Numbered from the stretch's first letter, positions 41,205 through 50,614 are shown. The stretch: 64,000 nt of DNA from [Bacillus] enclensis (GCF_001456935.1 NZ_KQ758487.1:1-64000); one strand, 5' to 3'. Notes: generated by a model not told the origin, from the sequence alone. Numbers and translations are program-made.

Positions 41205-41684
41205 CTACATAAATAATAAATAGTGCAGAATAAGGGTCAGGACGATTCCTGAAAGTCCGCCGAAAAAAACTTCGATCGGTTTGTGTCCAAGCAGTTCCTT
41301 TAACTCTTTCCTTTTTTCCTGCTCGGGTTTATTCTGCCATCCTTTGGCTTCGGTCATGAACCGCTGGAAGTCCACCGTCAGCCGGTTCAACACGATGGCT
41401 TGTTCGCCTGCCTGCCTTCTGACCCCTGTCGCATCAAACATCGTGATGATGGCAAAGATCGCCGAAACGGCAAAAATGGGGGAGGAAAGACCGGTTTCCA
41501 ATGCAACGCCTGTTGATAAAGCCGTCACTGCGGCAGAGTGGGAGCTCGGCATTCCGCCTGTAGAAGTGATCAATGACCAGTTCAATTCCCTCGTTGCAAT
41601 AAATTGTATGGGCACCTTAACGAACTGTGCAAAGAAGATTGCAAATAAAGAGGCCCACAAAGGAAAATTCAAGAATACTTCCAT
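41205..41684 (-). CDS. yuiD: DUF212 membrane protein YuiD
   Basis: A 159-residue membrane protein of the divergent PAP2 (DUF212) family. The block STGGMPSSHSAAVTALSTGV near residue 45 is the acid phosphatase/haloperoxidase-like motif, and DATGVRRQAGEQA near 90 is conserved. The start is ATG 41684 after AGGTGACAGC. Function unproven, possibly a lipid phosphatase. It is convergent with nothing and divergent from pepA. Confidence 0.88.
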   Translation of the reverse strand: MEVFLNFPLWASLFAIFFAQFVKVPIQFIATRELNWSLITSTGGMPSSHSAAVTALSTGVALETGLSSPIFAVSAIFAIITMFDATGVRRQAGEQAIVLNRLTVDFQRFMTEAKGWQNKPEQEKRKELKELLGHKPIEVFFGGLSGIVLTLILHYLLFM

Positions 41685-41844
41685 GCTGTCACCTGCCATC
41701 TTTTTTTAAAAGTCTGAAAATAAAATAATGTTCTTATTATATCATACCCGAATGAATTCAGAACTAACTTACACGGACCCGATGCCCCCATGTCGAAATT
41801 AACTGATATCTCCGGTATAATGGATGGTGGAGGTGTCAGGGGAA

Positions 41845-43350
41845 ATGAATTTTACAATCAATCAGAAACACATAACAGAAGCAGCTAAAGAATGCCTGGT
41901 GGTCGGTGTTTATCATCAGCCGCAATTCGACGGTGAGCTTAAAGAGCTTGATCACTCGTTTGAAGGGTATCTTACTTCACTGGTAAAGGATGGGGATATT
42001 TCATCCAAATCTAAGAAACTATCAAAAATACATACATTCGGTAAGATCAGCAGCAAACGGATCCTGTTTGTCGGCCTCGGCAAAAAAAAGGAGCTGACTT
42101 TCGACCTTCTGAAAGAAGCGATGGGACTGGCATCAAAAGAATTGAAAAACATGAAGGTCTCTTCATTTTCAGTCGCACTTGATACATTTTCATCAGAAGA
42201 ACTGCCTGCTGCAGATTCGGCACATGCTTTCACGGAAGCGTTCACGATGGCTACCTATCAGTTTGAGGGCTACAAGCAAAAATCGAACGAACCTGAAATT
42301 TATGTGGACAGCATTGAATTCCTGACAGGCGAAGACGAAAAAGAAGTCAAAACGGCACTTGAAGTCGGAGCGGCTTTTGGAAGAGGAGTCAATTCAGCAC
42401 GTACGCTCGTGAATACACCTGGAAACCTGCTTACATCCACTAAGATGGCAGAATACGCACTGGAGCTTGCGGAGCGCTATGATTTCGAGGCGGAAATTCT
42501 TGATAAAGAAGAAATGGAAAACCTCGGAATGGGCGCCCTGCTTGCTGTCAATCAGGGGTCGGTTGAGCCGCCTAAGATGATTGTATTGAAATACAGCGGA
42601 AAAGATGAGTGGAAAGACGTCATCGGATTAGTCGGAAAAGGGATCACATTTGATACCGGCGGCTACTCCATCAAGCCGAAGGACGGTATTGTCGGCATGA
42701 AAACGGATATGGGAGGCGCAGCGGCAGTTCTCGGAGCGATGGAAATCATCGGTGAAACAAAGCCCGAACAGAATGTGGTAGCTGTCATTCCGTCAACGGA
42801 CAACATGGTAAGCGGATCCGCATTCAAGCCGGATGACGTCATCACGGCGATGAGCGGCAAAACGATCGAGGTGCTGAACACGGATGCTGAAGGCCGCCTT
42901 GCGCTTGCAGACGGTATGTCGTATGCAAAGCATCACGGAGCGAATTACCTCGTGGATGTGGCGACGCTGACCGGCGGAGTCATCGTGGCCCTGGGTGAGG
43001 ATAAAACGGGTGCGCTGACTAATAATGAAGCATTCTTTGAGCAAGTGCTTGAAGCTTCGGGCGAATCAGGTGAATTCATCTGGCAGCTTCCTTACACGGA
43101 ACATGATAAAAAACGTGTGCGGAGCAGCAAAATCGCAGATCTCAATAACTCACCTGGCCGTGCAGGACACGCCATCATGGGCGGTGCCTTCGTAGGCGAA
43201 TTTGCCGAAGGTCTTCCGTGGGTCCATCTCGACATCGCGGGAACCGCAACGACCAAGAGCAGTTATGACCTTGGTCCTTCCGGAGCAACAGGCGTCATGG
43301 CCCGCACACTGGCACTGCTGGTGGAACGGTTCGAGCCGTTGGAAAAATAA
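41845..43350 (+). CDS. pepA: Leucyl aminopeptidase PepA (YuiE)
   Basis: A 501-residue M17 leucyl aminopeptidase. The metal and active-site residues lie in [18 protein letters not shown] (near 260), [13 protein letters not shown] (near 285) and the signature [12 protein letters not shown] (near 348). The N-terminal 160 residues are the variable regulatory domain. It releases N-terminal amino acids from peptides in the cytosol, usually as a hexamer with two divalent metals per subunit. The ATG at 41845 follows GGAGGTGTCAGGGGAA. TATAAT lies at 41816 but without a good -35. Confidence 0.95.
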   Translation: MNFTINQKHITEAAKECLVVGVYHQPQFDGELKELDHSFEGYLTSLVKDGDISSKSKKLSKIHTFGKISSKRILFVGLGKKKELTFDLLKEAMGLASKELKNMKVSSFSVALDTFSSEELPAADSAHAFTEAFTMATYQFEGYKQKSNEPEIYVDSIEFLTGEDEKEVKTALEVGAAFGRGVNSARTLVNTPGNLLTSTKMAEYALELAERYDFEAEILDKEEMENLGMGALLAVNQGSVEPPKMIVLKYSGKDEWKDVIGLVGKGITFDTGGYSIKPKDGIVGMKTDMGGAAAVLGAMEIIGETKPEQNVVAVIPSTDNMVSGSAFKPDDVITAMSGKTIEVLNTDAEGRLALADGMSYAKHHGANYLVDVATLTGGVIVALGEDKTGALTNNEAFFEQVLEASGESGEFIWQLPYTEHDKKRVRSSKIADLNNSPGRAGHAIMGGAFVGEFAEGLPWVHLDIAGTATTKSSYDLGPSGATGVMARTLALLVERFEPLEK

Positions 43351-43369
43351 GTTTGATTAAAAGGATTGT

Positions 43370-43416
43370 TAAAGCTCTTCCTAATCCAGAGAATTGGATC
43401 AGGAAGGGCTTTTTTA
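43370..43416 (+). terminator. Intrinsic terminator after pepA
   Basis: AAAGCTCTTCCTAATCCA pairs with TGGATCAGGAAGGGCTTT (few mismatches), then T6. Confidence 0.9.
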
Positions 43417-43516
43417 ATTAATTTACTTTTAAATGATATTGTCAATCTTAAAAAGAAATTAGGGCATGGACGTCTTGGAGTAAATAAAGTTCTGAATACA
43501 TTGGCCGTTTCAGCTG

Positions 43517-43760
43517 TTGATTGGAGTGGAAGACGAAGACTCCTGCGGGAGATGTGGCCAATGTGAGACCTGTCCAGCTGCAGGGCTTAGAGGCAAATGT
43601 CATAAGTCAAATCGACCAAGAAGGCAAAGAACGCCTTCGTGGCCGATTCGCCTTATGCCACACGCTTCTGAGCAAAGCCCCTTCGCTTTTCTTCCCGCAG
43701 GCGAAGCCGAGGAGGCTCACGGGTCACCCGCGGAAAGCGAAGTCTTCCACGGAATCGGGC
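43517..43760. repeat. Dispersed 245-bp intergenic repeat, copy E
   Basis: Full copy: TTGATTGGAGTGGAAGACG at left, GTCTTCCACGGAATC at right. Both ends carry the same change relative to copies A and B (GTGGAAGAC for GTGCAAGAC, mirrored as GTCTTCCAC), so the inverted ends have changed together. The internal hairpin is at 43601-43657. Confidence 0.82.
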
Positions 43761-43846
43761 AGCGGTATATAAAGCCATCACCCCTTGTATTCGGACCATA
43801 CAAAAACTTACCAACTATCATTTTAACGATTCATCAGACTAAAGTA

Positions 43847-43875
43847 TTGACAACCTCTCTTTATCTTGTTAAAGT
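43847..43875 (+). promoter_or_regulatory. SigA-type promoter of yuiF
   Basis: TTGACA (43847-43852), 17-bp spacer, TAAAGT (43870-43875). The leader to the ATG at 44004 is about 120 nt and contains CAGTTCAGCC pairing with GGCTGTACTG (near 43950), followed by a T6 tract near 43982, a weak attenuator candidate. Confidence 0.65.
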
Positions 43876-44003
43876 TAAAAACGTTGTTTTACCACTCTAC
43901 CAATTTAGCGAACTAAAGTAACTCTATTGAACAATCAAACATAAACAGTTCAGCCATATTGAACGAGGCTGTACTGAAGACATTTTTTAAGGAGGAATGA
44001 ACG

Positions 44004-45320
44004 ATGAACGCAGTTGTCATTGCTGTTCTGGTTATGCTCATATTGAGTCTTGTGCGCGTCAACGTCGTGTTTGCACTCATCACGGGTGCGCTTGTCGGCG
44101 GACTTGTCGGCGGCATGGGCATGAGCGAGACGATTTCTGTCTTTTCCGAAGGATTATCAGGAGGGGCCAATATCGCTTTAAGCTACGCATTACTTGGGGG
44201 ATTCGCCGTGGCGATTTCCTACACAGGGATTCCGAATCTGCTCGTCGATTGGGTATTGAAGGTTGTCGGGAAAAAAGGGGATTCAAGAAAAACAGCTCTT
44301 TCCAAAGCACTTATTGTTTTCTCTATTTTAATCATGGCTGTTTTTTCACAAAACCTGATTCCTATCCATATCGCATTTATCCCGATCTTGATTCCGCCGT
44401 TATTGAAAGTCATGACGGAACTTGAATTGGATAGACGATTGATCGCTTCAGTCATCACATTCGGATTGACTGCGCCATATATCCTGCTGCCAGTGGGATT
44501 CGGCCTGCAGTTCCACGAAATCATTGCACAAAACATGGCAAGCAGCGGAATGGACGTTGCAATGGGGGACATCCCTAAAGCCATGCTGATTCCTGTGGGA
44601 GGAATGTTCATCGGATTGTTGATTGCTGTATTTGTGAGCTACCGCAAACCAAGAAAGTACAGTGCAGCAAAGGAAGTCATTTCAGAAGAAAAAATGGTGT
44701 ACAACAAAAAAGCAATGGTCTTTGCTTTTATTTCTATCATCGTTGCATTGTTTGTACAGCTTCAGCTCGAATCCATGATCTTTGGTGCACTTGCCGGGAT
44801 TGCCGTTCTTTACCTTTCCGGCTCTGTGAAGTGGAAGGAAGCTGACGGCCTGTTGAATGAAGGAATGAAAATGATGGCGTTCATCGGATTTGTCATGATT
44901 GCTGCTTCAGGATTTGCCGAAGTCATGACAGCGACAGGACACGTTGAAACGCTTGTTGAGGCAACTGCGGATGCGATCGGTGGAAACAAGGCGATGGCGG
45001 CACTCATCATGCTTGTTGTTGGTCTCCTTGTCACAATGGGGATTGGGTCATCATTCGCGACGATTCCGATCATTGCAGCGATATTCGTACCTCTTTGCAT
45101 GGAACTCGGCTTCAGCCCTATGTCGACAATCGTCATCGTTGGAACAGCCGGTGCCCTGGGTGATGCAGGATCTCCAGCTTCAGACAGTACGCTCGGCCCG
45201 ACAGCCGGATTGAATGCAGACGGTCAGCACAATCACATCTGGGATACGTGTGTACCGACATTCCTGCACTATAATATCCCGCTTATCATCTTTGGATGGA
45301 TTGCGGCGCTGATATTTTAA
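44004..45320 (+). CDS. yuiF: Sodium/proton antiporter-like amino acid transporter YuiF
   Basis: A 438-residue membrane protein of the YuiF/NhaC-like group. Hydrophobic segments run throughout. VLVMLILSLVRVNVVFALIT at the start and GDAGSPASDSTLGPTAGLNA near 390 are family blocks, the latter equivalent to the DHCSPISDT motif of NhaC. Members are annotated as sodium/proton antiporters or amino acid permeases, and direction and substrate are not clear. The ATG follows AAGGAGGAATGAACG. It is a single gene with its own promoter and terminator. Confidence 0.88.
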   Translation: MNAVVIAVLVMLILSLVRVNVVFALITGALVGGLVGGMGMSETISVFSEGLSGGANIALSYALLGGFAVAISYTGIPNLLVDWVLKVVGKKGDSRKTALSKALIVFSILIMAVFSQNLIPIHIAFIPILIPPLLKVMTELELDRRLIASVITFGLTAPYILLPVGFGLQFHEIIAQNMASSGMDVAMGDIPKAMLIPVGGMFIGLLIAVFVSYRKPRKYSAAKEVISEEKMVYNKKAMVFAFISIIVALFVQLQLESMIFGALAGIAVLYLSGSVKWKEADGLLNEGMKMMAFIGFVMIAASGFAEVMTATGHVETLVEATADAIGGNKAMAALIMLVVGLLVTMGIGSSFATIPIIAAIFVPLCMELGFSPMSTIVIVGTAGALGDAGSPASDSTLGPTAGLNADGQHNHIWDTCVPTFLHYNIPLIIFGWIAALIF

Positions 45321-45331
45321 TAGGTTGAATG

Positions 45332-45363
45332 AATCAGGGGATCTACGGGTCCTCTGTTTTTTT
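45332..45363 (+). terminator. Intrinsic terminator after yuiF
   Basis: CAGGGGA pairs with TCCTCTG (one G-U) around TCTACGGG, followed by T7. Confidence 0.8.
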
Positions 45364-45512
45364 ATGGAGTGGCTTGGAGGAAGGGTTTTTGACTTGAATA
45401 TGAACTAAAATAGATTAATATTTAGCGATTAAGCCTCGAGACTCAGCTTTTGGGGCAGGATCATTGAATGTAGTGAATGTTGAAAGCCGGTTATCCACCC
45501 GGTTTTGGAAAA

Positions 45513-45632
45513 TACGTGCCACTTTTCAGATTTACGTGCCACTTTTCAAAAATACGATCCACATTTGAGATTTGCGATCCACTTTTTAAAAATACGTCCC
45601 ACTTTCTCTAAAATACAAGCAACTTGTCGAAA
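45513..45632. repeat. Intergenic array with exact 20-bp period, six units
   Basis: TACGTGCC, TACGTGCC, TACGATCC, TGCGATCC, TACGTCCC and TACAAGC start at 45513, 45533, 45553, 45573, 45593 and 45614. Each of the first five continues CAC/CCAC plus TTT. This is the clearest local word of all the arrays: consensus TACGTGCCACTTTTCAGATT. Confidence 0.8.
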
Positions 45633-45639
45633 AATCTTT

Positions 45640-45830
45640 GCAGCGGGATTATGCCCCAACCCGCGTCCCCAAACCTGTCCATGAACCTGTTCCAACCTCT
45701 GCCCCAACCCGTCCCCAGCCGCACTGCCCATGCCCGGACAAGGGACCCCAGAGGACCTGCAACCAAGAAGCCGCCAGCCCCCCAGAACCGTCCGCCCACT
45801 CAAAACCGCCTCCACTCGCATAAAACAATA
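45640..45830 (+). other. C-rich tract upstream of a glycine-tyrosine gene
   Basis: A long stretch rich in CCC and CCAACC words with few T. A minus-strand frame through it is Gly/Trp-rich but has no ribosome binding site. Composition resembles the tract at 4321-4440. I see no gene in it. Confidence 0.45.
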
Positions 45831-45892
45831 GGGAAGCCTATAAAAAATAGACGGCTGTTTATAAGAAAATGGACGAAGAGGAGGAAGCTGGG

Positions 45893-46105
45893 ATGAACAA
45901 TCAGTTTTTGTATAGAAGAAGACCTTACGGAGGAATCGGCAGAAGGCCGTTCTACGGCGGTGGATTTTTTGGCGCTCCATTTGTCGGCGGTGTATTAGGC
46001 GGACTGGTGGGATCGGCGCTGTTATCTCAAGGGTCTTATCCGTATTATCAACCGTATGGGTACGGCTATGGGTATGGATATCCGGGATATTACCCGTATT
46101 ATTAA
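45893..46105 (+). CDS. Small glycine/tyrosine-rich protein
   Basis: A 70-residue protein starting MNNQFLYRRRPYGGIGRRPF at ATG 45893, behind AGGAGGAAGCTGGG. A glycine-rich hydrophobic middle (VGGVLGGLVGSALLS) is followed by a tail of Tyr, Gly and Pro (YGYGYGYGYPGYYPYY). Such composition is common in spore coat or exosporium-associated small proteins, but I do not recognise a family. It is closed by a strong terminator, which supports expression. Confidence 0.72.
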   Translation: MNNQFLYRRRPYGGIGRRPFYGGGFFGAPFVGGVLGGLVGSALLSQGSYPYYQPYGYGYGYGYPGYYPYY

Positions 46106-46111
46106 TCATAG

Positions 46112-46156
46112 ATAAAAAGGGGCTTCAAGGTTACTGCCTTGAAGTCCCTTTTTTCT
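46112..46156. terminator. Bidirectional terminator after the glycine/tyrosine-rich gene
   Basis: AAAAGGGGCTTCAAGG and CCTTGAAGTCCCTTTT form a long stem with T-runs outside on both strands. Confidence 0.92.
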
Positions 46157-46203
46157 TTTAAGCCCACATGTCATTGTCCCTGATGAAGCAAAAGGACCGT
46201 ATT

Positions 46204-46608
46204 TTACATCTCCCTCCATCTCACCTCTACAATCAGATGACAGCAGTCGATCTCCCCAAGTTTTTCATCGAACACCATGTGGATCCCGTCAGGATTGAAT
46301 GAAACGACCGGTACGACTTTTACGCCGGTTTGGCGGATAAGCTTCAGGACCTCGGCGGTATTTGACTGCTGGGCAAGATCCATCAGCTTATGGGCAAAGG
46401 ATGTATCAGTCTTTATTTTCGTTAACACGAAATGGGCGCTGTCCATTAATGTCAATGTTTTGTCTGCAGAGGCCATAAAGGTTTTTGTTTCTACCGGGGG
46501 GAAGTTATTGCGATAAGGATGGGCCGGGTACTGTGGATAATTCATTCTCATGCGGTGCTGCTGATAGGGGCTCTGGACTCCATGGTAAAATGGATGGTAG
46601 CGATTCAT
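46204..46608 (-). CDS. yuzC: YuzC-like protein
   Basis: A 134-residue soluble protein starting at ATG 46608 behind AAGGAGGTATTCC. The N-terminal 45 residues are rich in Tyr, Pro, His and Asn (MNRYHPFYHGVQSPYQQHRM), followed by a helical part and a beta segment (VKVVPVVSFNPDGIHMVFDE). Position next to yuxO and the mrp operon, and its layout, match YuzC of Bacillus subtilis, whose function is unknown. The frame continues upstream, but the strong site fixes the start. Confidence 0.78.
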   Translation of the reverse strand: MNRYHPFYHGVQSPYQQHRMRMNYPQYPAHPYRNNFPPVETKTFMASADKTLTLMDSAHFVLTKIKTDTSFAHKLMDLAQQSNTAEVLKLIRQTGVKVVPVVSFNPDGIHMVFDEKLGEIDCCHLIVEVRWREM

Positions 46609-46778
46609 GGAATACCTCCTTATATCCTTGCTTATAGGCTCTAAGGAAATGTATTCAGCTGCAGATGAGATTATTCTTAACCACGTCAGTCCGGAGGGAG
46701 GCACCCGCTAATTCATTAAAGGTTTTTACACCTTTTTGGCGAAATCCTACTATATAATGACATAATGAGGTGAACAGA

Positions 46779-47162
46779 ATGAAACTGGAAAATACATTGA
46801 TCAGTGCACTAGGAATTGAATTTGTGGAATTAGGGAAGGGAAAGGTGATCGCGACCATGCCCGTCAACGAGGCGACACGGCAGCCGTTCGGTTTCCTCCA
46901 CGGCGGAGCCTCGGTCGCACTTGCTGAGACGGTGGCGAGTGTAGGGGCGGTGGAATTGATCGATCTTGATAAGGAGATTTGTTTCGGACTTGAAATCAAT
47001 GCCAATCATATCAAGGCAAAACGGGATGGGCAGGTTACTGCGACAGCAACGGTGATGCACCAAGGGAAAACGACGATGGTGTGGGACATCAAAATCACCG
47101 ATGAGGAAGAGCAATTGATCTGTGTGTCACGCTGTACGATGGCAGTCGTGCCAAAACGCTAG
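46779..47162 (+). CDS. yuxO: Hotdog-fold acyl-CoA thioesterase YuxO
   Basis: A 127-residue PaaI-type thioesterase. The catalytic segment FGFLHGGASVALAETVASVG near residue 40 carries the HGG and the acidic catalytic residue, and GLEINANHIKAKRDG near 76 is the second family block. YuxO is regarded as the 1,4-dihydroxy-2-naphthoyl-CoA hydrolase of menaquinone synthesis (MenI-like), and I infer that role by similarity. ATG 46779 follows AGGTGAACAG. In Bacillus subtilis comA lies next to yuxO, here no comA is seen. Confidence 0.88.
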   Translation: MKLENTLISALGIEFVELGKGKVIATMPVNEATRQPFGFLHGGASVALAETVASVGAVELIDLDKEICFGLEINANHIKAKRDGQVTATATVMHQGKTTMVWDIKITDEEEQLICVSRCTMAVVPKR

Positions 47163-47248
47163 TCTTCCCCTCTCACGCTACATAGTAAACGTTTAAAAAT
47201 CTTCACATTGGGAAATCAATAAGTAACCAATTGAAGGAGGTTTACACA

Positions 47249-47617
47249 ATGCCCTGGAGCAAAAATGATTATCCCGCTTCCTTAAAGAATCTCCCGGCAG
47301 ATGTCCGGAATAAAGCGATCGAGATCGGCAACGCCCTCTTGGATGAAGGGTATGAGGAAGGAAGAGCAATTGCGATTGCGACTGACCGAGCCCATAAATC
47401 CGAGGAAGGAACGGAAACGGATAAGACCGAATATCATGTGAAACCCCATGACGATGGATGGCAATTGATAAAAGAAGGCAGCAGCCGTGCCATTATGGTG
47501 GAAGACACAAAAGGGGATCTTCTTTCAAAAGCGAAGGACTATGTGACGGACCACTCGGGGACGCTCGTCATTCATAAACAGGATGGGAGTGTAGAGCAGG
47601 AATTATATGACCAATAA
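47249..47617 (+). CDS. Stress-type protein with DUF2188 C-terminal domain
   Basis: A 122-residue protein in two parts. Residues 1-55 (MPWSKNDYPASLKNLPADVR onward) resemble ChaB-like proteins, and residues 68-120 (YHVKPHDDGWQLIKEGSSRA then DYVTDHSGTLVIHKQDG) are a DUF2188 domain. Both modules are frequent in small general-stress proteins. Function unknown. The ATG follows GAAGGAGGTTTACACA. It sits where the comA region would be in Bacillus subtilis. Confidence 0.82.
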   Translation: MPWSKNDYPASLKNLPADVRNKAIEIGNALLDEGYEEGRAIAIATDRAHKSEEGTETDKTEYHVKPHDDGWQLIKEGSSRAIMVEDTKGDLLSKAKDYVTDHSGTLVIHKQDGSVEQELYDQ

Positions 47618-47664
47618 AAAAGCTTGACCTGGACGGGGATAACCCGCCAGGTCAAGCTTTTTTC
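47618..47664. terminator. Bidirectional terminator between the DUF2188 gene and mrpG
   Basis: AAAAGCTTGACCTGG and CCAGGTCAAGCTTTTTT pair perfectly, with a loop that itself contains CGGG/CCCG. Confidence 0.93.
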
Positions 47665-47682
47665 ATATCGTTTTTCACGGAT

Positions 47683-48048
47683 CTAAATCGAAGAGTTCTG
47701 TTTTTCATATTCCTCTTTTCCCTTTAGGTCATCCCGGACGCTGTTTTCCGACAATCCAACGCCGGAATTATAAGCGGCACGTGCAATGAGATGACCCGCT
47801 ACAGGTGCAGTCACAAAGATGAAGACGATGGCCAGGATCAAGTTAGAATTGAAATGGCCGTGCTCCTGATAGAAGTAAAGGAATGTTCCAATCAGAATCG
47901 CCATGATCCCGAGTGTCGCCCCTTTTGAGGCTGCGTGGTTCCTCGTATAGATATCCGGAAGGCGTATCACCCCGAAAGTAGCGACAAGGCTGAGAAATGC
48001 CCCAATCAGTAATAATAGTGCGATGATCCAACTAATGATTACGCTCAC
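47683..48048 (-). CDS. mrpG: Mrp antiporter subunit G
   Basis: A 121-residue protein of the MnhG/MrpG family: three hydrophobic segments and the conserved GVIRLPDIYTRNHAASKGATLG near residue 25. It is the last gene of the seven-gene operon and overlaps mrpF by 17 bp. The complex exchanges Na+ (or Li+, K+) for protons and is needed for sodium and alkali tolerance and, in Bacillus subtilis, for sporulation. The stop is followed by a strong terminator. Confidence 0.93.
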   Translation of the reverse strand: MSVIISWIIALLLLIGAFLSLVATFGVIRLPDIYTRNHAASKGATLGIMAILIGTFLYFYQEHGHFNSNLILAIVFIFVTAPVAGHLIARAAYNSGVGLSENSVRDDLKGKEEYEKQNSSI

Positions 48049-48316
48049 GTTCGATTATCTCCCCTTTCTCCAAAAACTTTGAAAAGGCTACCGTCCCAAG
48101 GAATGCGAGAATTCCGAGGAGAAGAATCACCGATAAGAATGCATACGTATCGATAATCATCGAAATAAGGGCGACGATCGCGATCAGATTGATGCCGATT
48201 GCATCAAGCGCGACGACCCGGTCGGGGATTGTCGGGCCCTTGATGACCCGATAGATAAGGCCAAGCATGGACAGGGAGACGAGAAGCAGGGTGATTTGAA
48301 TGACTGTATGCAGCAT
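48032..48316 (-). CDS. mrpF: Mrp antiporter subunit F
   Basis: A 94-residue protein with three hydrophobic segments. GPTIPDRVVALDAIGINLIA near residue 27 is the MrpF signature, including the conserved aspartate in the membrane. Same length as the Bacillus subtilis protein. The ATG overlaps the mrpE stop by one base (TGATG), so the two are translationally coupled. Confidence 0.93.
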   Translation of the reverse strand: MLHTVIQITLLLVSLSMLGLIYRVIKGPTIPDRVVALDAIGINLIAIVALISMIIDTYAFLSVILLLGILAFLGTVAFSKFLEKGEIIERERNH

Positions 48317-48792
48317 CAGCGGCTCACCTCCATGATTGCTTTTTCAAATGAATTCTTGATTTCATCAATCGATTCATTAACATCCTCAATATCGATTGCG
48401 TGGATGTAGAGAATTTTATTATCGAACGATACATCCACTACCAATGTCCCTGGAGTCAAGGTAATGAGGTTTGCAAGCAACGTAATCTCCCAATCTGTTT
48501 TTAATTCAGTCGGAAGGGCGAAAATGCCGGGTTTGAAATCAAGCTTGGGCCTCAGCACCACTTTTAACACCGAAATATTCGCCATGATCAGCTCTTTGAT
48601 AAATAAGAACAATAAGCTGACCACCGCCCCCACCCTCAATAGATAGAAGCGGGAGCTGAAAAATCTTCTGAATGCAAAAATCACGAGCAATCCCAATATG
48701 AAGCCGATCAAAAATGACTGTGCAGTAAAGGACACTGAGAGAAACATCCAGACAAAGGCTAAGAAAAAGTTTAATAAAATTTGAAAGGCCAT
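48316..48792 (-). CDS. mrpE: Mrp antiporter subunit E
   Basis: A 158-residue subunit with two or three N-terminal membrane segments and a cytoplasmic C-terminal part. ANLITLTPGTLVVDVSFDNK near residue 105 is the family signature. It starts six bases after the mrpD stop. MrpE is needed for complex assembly rather than ion translocation. Confidence 0.93.
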   Translation of the reverse strand: MAFQILLNFFLAFVWMFLSVSFTAQSFLIGFILGLLVIFAFRRFFSSRFYLLRVGAVVSLLFLFIKELIMANISVLKVVLRPKLDFKPGIFALPTELKTDWEITLLANLITLTPGTLVVDVSFDNKILYIHAIDIEDVNESIDEIKNSFEKAIMEVSR

Positions 48793-48798
48793 TCTACA

Positions 48799-50280
48799 TT
48801 ACTCCTTTAACACTGCGTCTATATAGAGATCGGGGTCCATCAGGACATCTGCAGCCTGTGAGAACAACGGCCGCAGGGCTTCTGCCCCTAAGCCGTAGAA
48901 GACGGCAAGTACAACAAGTACGGCTGACGTCATCCATAAGTATCGGGCGTGTCCTTTTGTGATACCGTTGTATTCCCTCGGTGTGCCCCAAATTCCATTC
49001 AGGAAAATTTTAATGACGGAATAAAGGACCAGAAGGCTGGATGCAAGGATGACAGCCGCTCCGAGATACGCTCCATCACTGAAACTTCCCCTCAGGATCA
49101 TCAACTTTCCGATGAATCCGCTTAATGGAGGGATTCCGGCAAGGGAGAAGGCTGCCACTAAAAAGGTCCAGCCGAGCCAAGGATACTCCTTGATGAGTCC
49201 GCCCATTTTTTTCAGGTCCGTTGTGCCGGTGATTTTTATCATGACCCCGACAAGCAGGAACAGGGCAGCTTTGATGATCATGTCATGCACAAGGTAATAC
49301 ACCGAACCTTCAAGTGCGTCCGGGTTCATTGTGGAAACTCCGAACAAAATGACCCCGACTGCAATGATGATATTGTAAATGATGATTTTCTTTACGTCCC
49401 AATACGCTATGGCACCGATGCATCCGAACACGATTGTCAGGATGGCAAGTACCCCGAGGATCTCATGCGTGTAGCCGATATCATGAGGGAAGAACAGCGT
49501 ATAGGTCCTTGTGATCGAGTAGATCCCCACTTTGGTGAGAAGGGCGCCGAATAAAGCCAGTACAGGTGTCGGCGGTGCATAATAAGAACCCGGCAGCCAG
49601 AAGTACAGCGGGAATATAGCACCCTTCAATCCGAAGACGACAAGGAACAGTACGGCAATCGCCGTGATGATACCCGGCTGGTTCACTTCCGAGATCTTCC
49701 TTGAAATATCCGCCATATTCAATGTGCCTAACACAGAATAAAGATAGGCGACCGTGATGACGAAAAGCGCTGACGAAATCACGTTCACCAGGATGTATTT
49801 GATCCCTTCGCGAAGCTGTGCCTTCGTTCCGCCAAGGACAAGGAGAACGTAGGAACTCATCAGCATGACCTCGAAGAAGACGAATAAGTTGAATATATCA
49901 CCTGTCGTGAAGGCGCCGTTCACCCCGACAAGCAGGAATTGCACGACAGGGTAAAAATAGAAACGCTCCCTGTCGATCCCGATCGACTTGATCGAATAGA
50001 GAAGGACGACCAGCGTGATGATACTCGTAGTCGTCACGAGCAGTGCCGACAGCATGTCTGATACAAGTATGATGCCGAACGGGGCTTTCCAGCTTCCGAG
50101 CTCGATCGTCTGGATGCCGTCCCGGTGAACTTTATTGATGAGTACCAGGGATGCTCCAACAGTCGCCAGTGTTGAAATGACTGAGATCCCTCTCTGAACT
50201 TTTATAAATTTGCTGATAAACATTAAGATGACCGCTGTGAAAAGCGGGATTAAAATCGGTAGAATCAATAAGTTAGTCAT
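48799..50280 (-). CDS. mrpD: Mrp antiporter subunit D
   Basis: A 493-residue membrane subunit homologous to complex I Nuo[22 protein letters not shown] near 140 follows the conserved membrane glutamate in [26 protein letters not shown] near 222 holds the membrane lysine, and [20 protein letters not shown] near 378 is the third block. These residues form the proton path. The gene starts with an 8-bp overlap with mrpC. Confidence 0.95.
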   Translation of the reverse strand: MTNLLILPILIPLFTAVILMFISKFIKVQRGISVISTLATVGASLVLINKVHRDGIQTIELGSWKAPFGIILVSDMLSALLVTTTSIITLVVLLYSIKSIGIDRERFYFYPVVQFLLVGVNGAFTTGDIFNLFVFFEVMLMSSYVLLVLGGTKAQLREGIKYILVNVISSALFVITVAYLYSVLGTLNMADISRKISEVNQPGIITAIAVLFLVVFGLKGAIFPLYFWLPGSYYAPPTPVLALFGALLTKVGIYSITRTYTLFFPHDIGYTHEILGVLAILTIVFGCIGAIAYWDVKKIIIYNIIIAVGVILFGVSTMNPDALEGSVYYLVHDMIIKAALFLLVGVMIKITGTTDLKKMGGLIKEYPWLGWTFLVAAFSLAGIPPLSGFIGKLMILRGSFSDGAYLGAAVILASSLLVLYSVIKIFLNGIWGTPREYNGITKGHARYLWMTSAVLVVLAVFYGLGAEALRPLFSQAADVLMDPDLYIDAVLKE

Positions 50281-50614
50281 TGCCTTCAGTTCCTCTCATC
50301 TGATCCACATTATCCGTTCCAAGCTCCTGATATGCCCGATAAGCAAGGACAAGGAAGAAAGCCGTGACCCCGAAGCTGATGACGATGGCTGTCAAAATCA
50401 ATGCCTGCGGCAGCGGATCGACATAAGACTCAGCGTGTTCGCCCAACAGCGGGGCATCTCCGCCTTTCAGGCCGCTGACGGTCAGGATAAGCAGATGAGC
50501 ACCGTGGCTCAGCAACGCGGTCCCTATGATGATCCTGAGCAGGCTCTTAGAGAGCATCAGGTATACAGCGCTTGTGAACAAGATTCCAACAACAATTGCC
50601 ATAAGTATTTCCAT
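50273..50614 (-). CDS. mrpC: Mrp antiporter subunit C
   Basis: A 113-residue NuoK-like subunit with three membrane segments. [20 protein letters not shown] near residue 24 and [20 protein letters not shown] near 67 are characteristic. The start codon overlaps the mrpB stop (TAATG), indicating coupled translation. Confidence 0.95.
   Translation of the reverse strand: MEILMAIVVGILFTSAVYLMLSKSLLRIIIGTALLSHGAHLLILTVSGLKGGDAPLLGEHAESYVDPLPQALILTAIVISFGVTAFFLVLAYRAYQELGTDNVDQMRGTEGND

Noticed and set aside
43880..44003. T-box or riboswitch in the yuiF leader
   Set aside because: No AGGGTGGNACCGCG or other conserved core. Only a weak hairpin and T-run were found.
45608..45799. Minus-strand frame rich in Gly and Trp
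   Set aside because: It is the complement of a C-rich tract, has no ribosome binding site, and composition alone explains it.
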